Source: Heterotrichella gracilis
Taxonomy: Eukaryota > Sar > Xanthophyceae > Tribonematales > Xanthonemataceae
Length of the DNA: 31,047 nt
NCBI GenBank assembly: GCA_032358255.1
Contig: JAULBX010028238.1
Location: 1 to 31,047 of the forward strand
Reading direction: 5' to 3'
Shown here: one piece after another, positions 21,170 through 27,650 of the stretch
How the letters are laid out: each line of letters starts with the position of its first letter
Numbering within the stretch: the stretch's first letter is position 1
The notes under the pieces: model-generated
The model's database searches: none
The model's input: only the letters and a program-made list of their open reading frames with translations
What the model was told of the DNA's origin: nothing
Position numbers and translations under genes: made by a program

Positions 21170-21634
21170 ATGACGATCCAAAACAATCACGAAACAGCAA
21201 AGTTGCCTAGCAATACGAAAGGTGTTTTGCAAACTCTCTGGCGCTTTATGTCTAACTATCAACTGATGGCCGTCACTACCGGATTTAAAGGCGACGAGCG
21301 CATTTTTTTCATTAACAAAGTTTCAGAGCTGGCCCTGCGGATTGACGCGATGCCCAAGACTGGAGAGCAGGAAGGTTTGGGGGATTCCGCCACCGTGTAC
21401 CTGCATTATTTTTTGGGCGGCTCTGATTGGTACATTTTGGAGAAGGATTCCAACCAGGGCCAGCTGCAGGCCTTCGGTTATGTCTGCTTGAATGGGCACG
21501 CCGATTGTGCGGAGCTGGGTTATATCTCCATCCAAGAATTGACCAAACACGGCGCAGAGCTTGATTTGCACTTTGCCCCTTGCACGCTGGCCAGCGTCAA
21601 GGAAAAGCACGAAGGCCCCATTTTTTTGTCCTAA
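21170..21634 (+). CDS. DUF2958-like protein
   Basis: The protein has 154 residues. The C-terminal part resembles the DUF2958 family: GGSDWYILEKD (about 83-93), LQAFGYVCLNGHADCAELGYIS (about 100-121) and the closing DLHFAPCTL. Members are common on conjugative plasmids near antirestriction genes; the biochemical role is unknown. The N-terminal 50 residues (LWRFMSNYQLMAVTTGF) are unlike the usual short start. AAGGA lies about 7 bases before ATG 21170. Sharing the ardC leader suggests co-regulated expression, perhaps early after transfer. Confidence 0.75.
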   Translation: MTIQNNHETAKLPSNTKGVLQTLWRFMSNYQLMAVTTGFKGDERIFFINKVSELALRIDAMPKTGEQEGLGDSATVYLHYFLGGSDWYILEKDSNQGQLQAFGYVCLNGHADCAELGYISIQELTKHGAELDLHFAPCTLASVKEKHEGPIFLS

Positions 21635-21678
21635 TTTGTATATATCTACTTCATATTTACATTAAGCGAGGTTTTCCA

Positions 21679-22170
21679 ATGTCTTCCACCATCAAATTTC
21701 AAAAATTCAACGTCAGCGCCGCCAGTGGTGCAAAAGCCCGCGTTTGGTATTCGCTGGATAACCACATCGACCGCCGCGCATGCGTGAACATTTCGGACAA
21801 GGACTACGGACACGCTCTGTCCCGCGTATTCGCAGACGTTGAGGGCATCGGCTACCGGAACGACACGGACTCACAAACCGACTATTTCGACAAGGGCCGC
21901 GTGCGGATTCTGGAGGGCCACCCCTTGTATGCCGAGCTGCGCGCCAAGGTCATCGGCTGGCGGGCTGCAGACGCGGCAAAGCGCCTGCAGAAGTGCAGCC
22001 GGTCGTTTTACATGGCAACGGGCGCAGGCGGCAACCGCACCCGCTGCGCTGGTGCCCGCCTTGCTGGCTCCTCTCTGGAGCTGCTGGAGGTTGCAACCGG
22101 CGAATGGTGCGCCGTGGATGTGGCCACCGTCCAAGTTTTCGACGAAAACAACCGTTTTATTTATCTGTAA
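21679..22170 (+). CDS. Unknown 163-residue protein
   Basis: This is a soluble basic protein with no signal. The N-terminus (KFQKFNVSAASGAKARVWYSL) and the part around 45-75 (DYGHALSRVF, then DSQTDYFDKGRVRI) look like a compact alpha/beta domain. Residues 110-135 are Gly/Arg/Cys-rich. I do not recognise a family. GAGG lies 7 bases before ATG 21679. The start follows an AT-rich promoter-like stretch (21635-21660, with TGTATATAT) also seen before ssb. It is probably one of the leading-region genes. Confidence 0.72.
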   Translation: MSSTIKFQKFNVSAASGAKARVWYSLDNHIDRRACVNISDKDYGHALSRVFADVEGIGYRNDTDSQTDYFDKGRVRILEGHPLYAELRAKVIGWRAADAAKRLQKCSRSFYMATGAGGNRTRCAGARLAGSSLELLEVATGEWCAVDVATVQVFDENNRFIYL

Positions 22171-22187
22171 CCCCCCTTTTTTGGGGT

Positions 22188-22231
22188 AAAATGTATATAT
22201 GGACAAGGTGTAGACACCGCGCACCTTGTCC
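22188..22231. promoter_or_regulatory. Promoter-like box and operator-like inverted repeat before ssb
   Basis: TGTATATAT (22192-22200) is followed directly by a perfect 10-bp inverted repeat (GGACAAGGTG at 22201-22210, CACCTTGTCC at 22222-22231) with an 11-base loop. A T-run (22251-22256) follows before the ssb ribosome binding site. It is consistent with repressor control or attenuation of ssb. Confidence 0.55.
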
Positions 22232-22265
22232 CAATCTGGCAGCGGTGGGTTTTTTAGGGGAATCT

Positions 22266-22709
22266 ATGAATCGTTTTGATGTGATTGGCAACCTGGGCAA
22301 GACCCCGGAGCTGCGCTACTTGCCTAGCGGCAAGGCTGCAACCACGCTTAGCGTGGCCACAGCGCGCGTATGGCGCGATGCAGCCGGGGAGCGGGTGGAA
22401 AAAACCACATGGTTCCGAATCAGTGTGTTTGACAAGATGGCCGAGAATGCCGCCGAGTATTTGAAGGCGGGCCGACAGTTGCGCATTTCTGGCTACATGG
22501 AAAACGACGACCGGGAACGCGATGGCGTCATGCACTACGGCATGCACTACATTGCCCAGGAAATCCAGTATTTGGGCGGCGGGGCAGGGCGGGGCGATGA
22601 ATCGCCACCACCGGCAGACGATGCCGGAGCCGAGCCGCCCAAGGCGGCACCGCGCCGCCAGGCATCACGCGCAACCCCTCCCGCTGGCACGGGCGGCGGT
22701 CAGCGTTAA
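22266..22709 (+). CDS. ssb: Single-stranded DNA-binding protein
   Basis: This 147-residue OB-fold SSB begins MNRFDVIGNLGKTPELRYLPSG, with TTWFRISVFDKMAENAAEYLKAG in the middle. The OB domain ends near 107. The tail is Pro/Ala/Gly-rich and ends GTGGGQR, so it lacks the acidic DDDIPF tip that recruits host replication partners in bacterial SSBs. AGGGGA precedes ATG 22266. A plasmid SSB in the leading region coats the incoming T-strand and can dampen SOS induction. An upstream in-frame start at 21993 overlaps another gene and is rejected. Confidence 0.93.
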   Translation: MNRFDVIGNLGKTPELRYLPSGKAATTLSVATARVWRDAAGERVEKTTWFRISVFDKMAENAAEYLKAGRQLRISGYMENDDRERDGVMHYGMHYIAQEIQYLGGGAGRGDESPPPADDAGAEPPKAAPRRQASRATPPAGTGGGQR

Positions 22710-22722
22710 ATTCAACACATCC

Positions 22723-22748
22723 AGGGCGCGCGGCGCGCGCCCTTTCTT
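22723..22748 (+). terminator. Intrinsic terminator between ssb and parA
   Basis: AGGGCGCGC, GGC and GCGCGCCCT form a perfect 9-bp GC stem followed by TTTCTT. It would end ssb transcription just before parA, which then needs either its own promoter inside ssb or read-through. Confidence 0.7.
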
Positions 22749-22762
22749 GGGGAAATCTCAGT

Positions 22763-23524
22763 ATGAAAACTCTTGCAGTTGCAAACCAAAAAGGCGGCGT
22801 GGGTAAAACCACGACGACCGTGCATATTGCCCATCTGGCGATTGAGCAAGGCCTGCGCGTCCTGATTGTTGACCTGGACCCCCAGGCCAACACATCGGGA
22901 TGTTTCACCACGGCGGGCAGCGCCGCCCTGGTGGCGTCCGACCTGTTCACCGGCCAGGGCCTGGTTAGCAAGCAACCAGAGGCCAGCGGCATTGCTGGCC
23001 TGTCCTTGGTGCGCGCCGATGGCGCTATGGCGGATGTGGAGGAAATGCCCGCCGAGGTCATTTTTAATCCCGCCCGTGCGCTGCGCGCTTTGGCGGTCGA
23101 TTACGACCTGTGCGTAATCGACACCCCCCCAACCCTTGGCAAGCGGCTTAAAGCCGCCCTAGTGGCCGCTGATAGCGTCCTAACGCCCTTTTCGCTGGAT
23201 AAGTTCTCGCTTGATGGAATTGGCCAGCTTATCGGCACGATTCAACAGGTCCGCGCTGCGGACAATCCAGAACTTGAATACCTGGGCATTCTCCCCAATC
23301 GGGTGAACGCCCGCAGCAAGCAGCAAAAAGCTGCGCTGCAGGAGCTGCAGGCGCATATGGGCGGGTATCTGTTCCCCCATGTTTTGCATGACCGCGTGGC
23401 GGTTGCCGATGCGCTGGCCTTGGGCCGTCCGGTCTGGAAATCAACCAATGGCGAAAGCCACAAAAAGGCCGCGCAAGAGATGCGCGCCGCCTGTGTCGCA
23501 ATTCTTGCAAAGGTGATGAAATGA
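22763..23524 (+). CDS. parA: ParA partition ATPase
   Basis: This 253-residue ParA/MinD-type ATPase has the deviant Walker A motif KGGVGKTT at 10-17, VDLDPQAN at 36-43 and VIDTPPTLGKR around 114-124. It has no N-terminal DNA-binding extension, so it is the short (type Ib/IncC2-like or chromosomal-like) form that does not itself repress the operon. It drives plasmid segregation with ParB. GGGGA precedes ATG 22763. The stop overlaps the parB start (ATGA). Confidence 0.94.
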   Translation: MKTLAVANQKGGVGKTTTTVHIAHLAIEQGLRVLIVDLDPQANTSGCFTTAGSAALVASDLFTGQGLVSKQPEASGIAGLSLVRADGAMADVEEMPAEVIFNPARALRALAVDYDLCVIDTPPTLGKRLKAALVAADSVLTPFSLDKFSLDGIGQLIGTIQQVRAADNPELEYLGILPNRVNARSKQQKAALQELQAHMGGYLFPHVLHDRVAVADALALGRPVWKSTNGESHKKAAQEMRAACVAILAKVMK

Positions 23525-24645
23525 ACAAACCAACCAGCAATTTGGCCGCGCAAATCGCGGGCCTTGGCAGCAAGCTGGCCACGGCTGAAACACCCCTCCC
23601 GCGCATGCTCGATGTGGACTCGATCTACTCCGAAGAGCAAGACCGGGACGACCTGGACGAAACAGACCCCGCATTTTTGGAGCTGGTGGAGGATGTGCGC
23701 CGGCACGGCGTTAAACAACCGATCTTCACGCGCCCCCGCCAGCAGCAGGGCGGCACAGCCAAAAACTGTATTGTTTTTGGTGAACGCCGGTGGCGCGCAG
23801 CGCGCGCTGCAGGGCTGAAACATATCCCGGCTTACTCTGAGGAATTGACCGACGAGCAGGCCGAGGATTTGCAGCTCTCCGAGAACATCCACCGCCAAGA
23901 CCTAACACTGATGCAGCAGGCCAAGGCCGTGACCAAGCGTTACAACCGCCTGAAGGCTGCAGGCGTGCCTAACCTGGTGGACGCCACTGCCGCCAAAGTC
24001 GGCAAAAGTAAGGCATGGGTTAGCAAGCGCCTATCGGCGGCAAAACTCAAATACACCATGCCGCTGCTTGAAAAGCGCGTTACGGAGGATATGGAAATCC
24101 TGCAGCCGCTGGAGTCGCTGCACGGCATCGACGTTAAGGCCTTTGATAAGGTTTACAAAGGCCTGGAAGAGGGCACCGAAACCCGCGAGAGCGTGCGCGC
24201 AGCTCTCGAAAAAGCCAAGGGCAAGGAACCCAAGGGAGAGAAGGCCACCAAGCCCGCCAAAGACAAGGGCGAAGGCTCGGGCGATTCCACGGGCGACCTG
24301 GATTTTGAATTCGATGTGACCGAGGCAATCTACTTGGCATCGTTTCCCGATGCCGAGGCCCCCGGCGTGGTCGAGGGCTGGACGGCCGACGAGCGCGAGG
24401 CCGTCAATAAGCGCCTGAAAAAGCATTGGGACGCAGGGAAGGGCGACCGCATCAAGGGGCCGACATTTACCATTCAGAACATGATGAAGTGGTATCAAGG
24501 CGCGCAGGAAAGCAACGGCCCAAGCGGTGGCGAGTTCCGCGCCTATCTGGCCGGGTTTGCTGATGAAGAATTTAACCCGGTTGCCATCCTCGCCGCTGCG
24601 CGCGAAGCTGGCAGCAAGGGCGGCAAGCCCACAAAGAAAGCCTAA
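23521..24645 (+). CDS. parB: ParB/KorB-family partition protein with unusual C-terminus
   Basis: The protein has 374 residues. The N-terminal CTP-binding ParB domain shows GERRWRAARAAGL at 87-99 and SENIHRQDLT at 120-129. A helix-turn-helix follows at about 155-176 (TAAKVGKSKAWVSKRLSAAKL region). Residues 230-262 are a Lys/Gly/Glu-rich linker. Residues 263-374 form a separate module (DFEFDVTEAIYLASFPDAEAP onward, WDAGKGDRIKG, MMKWYQGAQ) that I do not recognise and that differs from the KorB dimer domain. Its DNA targets may be the GTTTCGCNNGCGAAAC palindromes. It overlaps parA and abuts the KorA-like gene. Confidence 0.9.
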   Translation: MNKPTSNLAAQIAGLGSKLATAETPLPRMLDVDSIYSEEQDRDDLDETDPAFLELVEDVRRHGVKQPIFTRPRQQQGGTAKNCIVFGERRWRAARAAGLKHIPAYSEELTDEQAEDLQLSENIHRQDLTLMQQAKAVTKRYNRLKAAGVPNLVDATAAKVGKSKAWVSKRLSAAKLKYTMPLLEKRVTEDMEILQPLESLHGIDVKAFDKVYKGLEEGTETRESVRAALEKAKGKEPKGEKATKPAKDKGEGSGDSTGDLDFEFDVTEAIYLASFPDAEAPGVVEGWTADEREAVNKRLKKHWDAGKGDRIKGPTFTIQNMMKWYQGAQESNGPSGGEFRAYLAGFADEEFNPVAILAAAREAGSKGGKPTKKA

Positions 24646-24924
24646 ATGCGCCTCACGCCGGAGCAGTTCAACCAGGCATTGGCCGAGTCTCGGATGGAAG
24701 AGACAGGCCTAGCCTGGGCGCGTGCCGTCCTGGTGGACGGCAAGAAGCAAGCGGACGTTGCGCGTGATGCAAGCACCACGCGCCAGCATGTGGCGCAGAA
24801 GGTGCGCCAGTTCCTGGCCGCGCATAAGCGCGCCCAGGGCGTCCAGCTCCTGGAGCTGCCCGCCGATTTGGCTAACCAAATGGCTGCGCTCATGGCCGAG
24901 GCCGAGCGCCGCCAAAAGAAATAA
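24646..24924 (+). CDS. korA: KorA/TrfB-like transcriptional repressor
   Basis: This 92-residue protein starts LTPEQFNQAL and has AWARAVLVDGKKQADVARDA then TTRQHVAQKVRQFLAAHK, aligning by eye with IncP KorA (LTESQFQEAI, RGVLVDGKPQATFA, LTRGAVSQAVHRV). The segment 35-60 is the helix-turn-helix. KorA proteins repress replication, partition and transfer promoters. The start codon directly follows the parB stop, so it is the third gene of a par operon, like the incC-korB-korA grouping of IncP. A terminator hairpin includes its stop codon. Confidence 0.85.
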   Translation: MRLTPEQFNQALAESRMEETGLAWARAVLVDGKKQADVARDASTTRQHVAQKVRQFLAAHKRAQGVQLLELPADLANQMAALMAEAERRQKK

Positions 24925-24944
24925 GCCCGCTTGCGCGGGCTTAT
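24921..24944 (+). terminator. Hairpin terminator of the par-korA operon
   Basis: ATAAGCCCGC, TTGC and GCGGGCTTAT form a perfect 10-bp stem containing the korA stop codon. The stem is GC-rich with AT ends, a common bidirectional terminator form, but only a short T stretch follows. Confidence 0.65.
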
Positions 24945-24987
24945 CAATGCCCTTTTGCTGCTGGCACAGCGCGGGGCGTGGTTTGGG

Positions 24988-25013
24988 GAAACCGCATCGT
25001 ATGATGCAGTTTC
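24988..25013. promoter_or_regulatory. Operator-like inverted repeat before rep
   Basis: GAAAC-C-GCATC, GTAT and GATGC-A-GTTTC pair with one mismatch. A -10-like TATGAT lies in the centre (25000-25005). A repressor bound here would block a rep promoter. The KorA-like gene just upstream is a natural candidate. No clear -35 was found. Confidence 0.55.
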
Positions 25014-25069
25014 GATTGTATCGCGCGGTCTTGAGCCTGGCAGCTCCCGACCGTTGACAGGGGAAACAC

Positions 25070-26167
25070 ATGGCACTTTCAGAATCACAATGGGCGGCTA
25101 AAAAAGCAGCATTAGCGGCCCGCATGGCCGCTAATGCCGAGCGCGCCCTACAGGGCACGCTCGATCTCGGAGAAACGCCCGCTGCAGCGGATCTCCTGGC
25201 TTCGCCTGCAGATCCGGCCCGCCTGCCTGCAGCAGTCGTGCGCATCCCGCGCGCCAGGGCCGCGCTGGTGCCTTTGCGGCACGTTCACCGAGACTTTTTC
25301 TTGTGTGACCTCTTCGATTACGCGCTCAAGGACGACGGGGTGACCATGGAAGCCCCGATTTTTACGCTGGCCACCAAACCGGATTTATCGGTTTGGGAGT
25401 GGACAGCCAGGGACGGTAACCGTTCGGTGACGGTTACGCCCAGCGTGAAAGGCCGCGCAACTCAGCACGACAAGGATGTGCTGATTTACGTTATTTCTCA
25501 GCTCAAAGAAGGCATGAACCGGGGCCGCGCCGATGCGGAAAACCGCACCGTGCGCTTGGTGGCGTTTAACTACCTGGTCACGACCAACCGCACCACGGAC
25601 GGGGACGCCTACGAGGCGTTTAGCGACAGCCTGGAGCGCCTGACCGGCACCAGGCTTAAAACCAACATCAAGACGGGTGGCAAAACCACCCGTGAAATGT
25701 TCGGTCTGATTGAAAGCGCAAAAATCGTTTTGCTTGAGACAGAGCAGGGCAAGGAACGCATGGCGGCGGTTGATGTCACGATCAGCGAGTGGCTTTACAG
25801 CGCGATCAAGGCTAATGAGGTCTTGACGCTGCACCCTGACTATTTCAGGCTTCGCAAGCCCTTGGAGCGCCGTCTGTACGAGCTGGCGCGCAAGCATTGC
25901 GGCCACCAAGCGAAATGGTCTGTTGGCTTGGAGCTGCTACGCGAGAAGGCCGGGAGCAAGTCGCCGTTGAATGAGTTTCGCCGGATGGTCCGCAAGATCA
26001 TTGAAGCCGACTCTACGCCCAGCTATCGGATTGAGCTGCTGGATAACGACATGGTTAATTTTTTGACGCGCGATGCAACGAAGTTGGCCAAGTCTGAATT
26101 GGACAAGATGGCGCAGACAGCGAAGGCCGTGAAGGCACGCATAAAGCGCAAAGCAAGGGGCATCTAA
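25070..26167 (+). CDS. repA: Replication initiator, RPA family
   Basis: This 365-residue protein has the core of the plasmid replication initiator A family (PF10134-like): RHVHRDFFLCDLFDYALKDD (about 67-86), IFTLATKPD, VTPSVKGRATQHDKDVLIYVISQL (about 118-141), FNYLVTTNRTT, GTRLKTNIKTGG, and DYFRLRKPLERRLYELARKHCG (about 262-283). It should bind the iterons 430-590 bp downstream and open oriV. The C-terminal tail is strongly basic. ATG 25070 follows AGGGGA. The N-terminal 60 residues are Ala-rich and variable. Confidence 0.9.
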   Translation: MALSESQWAAKKAALAARMAANAERALQGTLDLGETPAAADLLASPADPARLPAAVVRIPRARAALVPLRHVHRDFFLCDLFDYALKDDGVTMEAPIFTLATKPDLSVWEWTARDGNRSVTVTPSVKGRATQHDKDVLIYVISQLKEGMNRGRADAENRTVRLVAFNYLVTTNRTTDGDAYEAFSDSLERLTGTRLKTNIKTGGKTTREMFGLIESAKIVLLETEQGKERMAAVDVTISEWLYSAIKANEVLTLHPDYFRLRKPLERRLYELARKHCGHQAKWSVGLELLREKAGSKSPLNEFRRMVRKIIEADSTPSYRIELLDNDMVNFLTRDATKLAKSELDKMAQTAKAVKARIKRKARGI

Positions 26168-26173
26168 AACGTC

Positions 26174-26286
26174 CGGGGCCTTTTCGCTGCGCGAAAAACG
26201 GGATGCCCATTCCGGGCGCGCGCCTTCGCGCTTGGTCGCTGCGCGACTGGCCGCAAGCGGCCCCCCTCCAGGCCACCACTGGCCGC
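26174..26286. repeat. Direct repeat R2, copy b (after rep)
   Basis: This is the partner of 18333-18445. It starts 7 bases after the rep stop. Hairpins TTTTCGC/GCGAAAA (26181-26197) and GGCCGC/GCGGCC (26249-26262) carry the compensated bases. Confidence 0.85.
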
Positions 26287-26310
26287 GCGCCGTACCGGCG
26301 CTTAGGACTA

Positions 26311-26417
26311 CCCCCGGCCTGATCGCTGGCCCCGGAACTCAGAGCCTCGCTGCGCTACGTTCTTCAAGTTCCGGCCCCATCGGTCCGTGGCGGCGCGCCA
26401 GGCGCGCCGGTCCAACA
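26311..26417. repeat. Direct repeat R1, oriV-side copy
   Basis: It is identical to 1-107. Together with the junction copy it brackets the 4,660-bp segment carrying oriV, kfrA, two unknown genes and the recombinase. Upstream, AGGACT is also shared by both copies. Confidence 0.95.
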
Positions 26418-26446
26418 TCCACACAACCAGGACAACCAGGACGCGC

Positions 26447-26556
26447 GCCCCTCGCTGCTGTCCGGCGCTGGCCGGTACGAAGCCGCGCTAACGCTTGCGT
26501 TTCTCCCTGCCCACCTTGGACGCTCGGCGTCCGGCTCAAAGCCGGACGGCCCTACC
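26447..26556. repeat. Direct repeat R4, copy a (before the iterons)
   Basis: It matches 30855-30963 with a few substitutions and a 1-base indel. The hairpin CCGGCT/AGCCGG (26531-26545) is compensated to CCGGCC/GGCCGG in the other copy. A second stem, GGACGC/GCGTCC, is shared. Confidence 0.85.
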
Positions 26557-26589
26557 GTTCCAGCAACCCCGACCACAGCCGCTGCAGCG

Positions 26590-26860
26590 GCTGCAGTTCG
26601 TGGTTTCACACATCGACAAGCTGCAGGCTGGCCAGGCCCCAGCCTGTGGATTGGGTCGTGGTTTCACACACGTTTTCCTGTGGATTGGGTCGTGGTTTCA
26701 CACATAGAAACTGTGGAATGGGACGGGGTTTCACACATTTGACTTTCGTGGTTTCACACATTGGCACCCCACAAAATACCCTTTGAAATCATCGACTTAC
26801 GACAGCCGAAAAGGCCCTTAACTACGCGCGCGTTCCCTAACAAAGGATTTTTAACCGGGT
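26590..26860 (+). other. oriV: Probable vegetative origin oriV
   Basis: The region downstream of rep holds five iterons (26599-26761) followed by about 100 bp of more AT-rich sequence ending near TTTTTAA (26848-26854), a candidate melting region. TGTGGATT within the extended iterons is close to a DnaA box on the opposite strand (seven of nine bases). No protein gene is supportable. Function is inferred from iterons beside an initiator gene. Confidence 0.7.
26599..26761 (+). repeat. Iteron cluster, five copies of CGTGGTTTCACACAT
   Basis: Copies start at 26599, 26657, 26691, 26724 (T to G at position 3) and 26747. Copies 2 to 4 share a longer unit of about 28 bases beginning CTGTGGAWTGGG, spaced 33-34 bp, or three helical turns. 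The spacing of copies 1 and 5 is irregular. Rep is the likely ligand. Confidence 0.9.
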
Positions 26861-26861
26861 G

Positions 26862-27300
26862 CCGCTGTGCGGCCCCTCCGCCTCTTGGGGCTACGCCCCG
26901 CCAGCTCCTACGCGCCTTCGGCGCTCCGCCCGCGCCCGTTGGGCGCTCCCACCCGGCATCCCCAGGGGCTGCGCCCCTCGCGCTGCGCGCTCACCTGCAT
27001 ATCAGGCCCCCGAAGGGGGCCAGGTAGAACCCCCCAGGCTAGCGCCACGCGAAGGAGATTTGCAGATGGCAACACCACCAGGGCAAGAAGCAAAGGGGTC
27101 AGGCGTCCCGCCCGCGCCTAGGGCGCTCCTTAGCGTGGGGATTGCATCCCCCCGACCCCCTGGGCTGCGCCCCCCTTTGTCGCCTTCGCGCCAAGGGCCC
27201 CTGCTACCTGTCAACCAGAAAGAGGGGGGGCTACCTCCTTCGGAAATGACCAGGAAACGCACCAGAACGCGCTAGGAGCCGCTGTAAGCGATTCCGCAAG
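26862..27300. repeat. Dense cluster of short GC hairpins
   Basis: At least nine short perfect stems with 3-5 base loops occur, for example 26887-26899, 26912-26924, 26932-26946, 26964-26978, 26979-26989, 27005-27021 (GGCCCCC/GGGGGCC), 27114-27126, 27137-27151 and 27162-27172. Loops are often TTCG, TGC, GAA or ACG-like. Apart from a small open reading frame at 27066, no gene is seen. Confidence 0.75.
27066..27275 (+). CDS. Doubtful small open reading frame with a strong ribosome binding site
   Basis: This 69-codon frame starts MATPPGQEAKG and ends KRTRTR. The only strong argument for it is AAGGAG 8 bases before the ATG. The product is low-complexity (Pro/Gly/Arg-rich) and overlaps the GC hairpin cluster, whose stems dictate much of its sequence. 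It may be a leader peptide, a gene remnant eroded by hairpin insertion, or chance. No family recognised. Confidence 0.25.
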   Translation: MATPPGQEAKGSGVPPAPRALLSVGIASPRPPGLRPPLSPSRQGPLLPVNQKEGGLPPSEMTRKRTRTR

Positions 27301-27429
27301 GGGTTCGGCGCTCCGTAGGGTTTGGCCTGCCTTCTAGGCCACGGATTGAGATTGTTTGCTGCGCAGCTCGTTTGCCCCTTTTTTTTGACCAGGCGCACGA
27401 CCGTCCGCAAGGCTGGCCACCGCTTTTTT

Positions 27430-27443
27430 CCATTGGCCAATGG
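27430..27443. promoter_or_regulatory. Perfect 14-bp palindrome CCATTGGCCAATGG
   Basis: It lies in the gene-free stretch between the hairpin cluster and kfrA, next to a T-run (27424-27429). The remaining sequence 27301-27560 has no supportable gene. It could be an operator or the stem of a minus-strand terminator. Confidence 0.4.
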
Positions 27444-27581
27444 ATGGCACTGGCCTAGATCGCGTGGACCGTCCAAGATGGCCGAAACCTTTTCCCGCGC
27501 TCATATGACTTTTCAGGCTGACAAACTCCGTTTTTATTCAAATTCACCCCAACTATTTAATTAGTTTCTTTCTTTCTTTCG

Positions 27582-27646
27582 TTGTTTCTTTCTTTCTTTT
27601 GTTTTATAATTGAGGCTCGACACTGGTACTAATTACCCTCAAGGAG
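27582..27646 (+). promoter_or_regulatory. kfrA promoter with repeat-containing spacer and operator-like repeat
   Basis: TTGTTT (27582-27587) and TATAAT (27605-27610) are separated by 17 bases. The spacer is built of TTTC units, and a further TTTC run lies upstream (27565-27580). Downstream, GGTACTAATTACC (27625-27637) is an inverted repeat where an autorepressor could bind. AAGGAG (27641-27646) serves kfrA. Confidence 0.75.
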
Positions 27647-27650
27647 TCTT

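Noticed and set aside
25054..25059. TTGACA as a -35 box for rep
   Set aside because: It lies only 10 bases before the rep start codon, too close to serve as its promoter.
26599..26761. Possible CRISPR array
   Set aside because: Repeats are only 15 bp (28 bp for three), spacers are irregular and partly repeated, and no cas gene is present. Position beside rep marks them as iterons.
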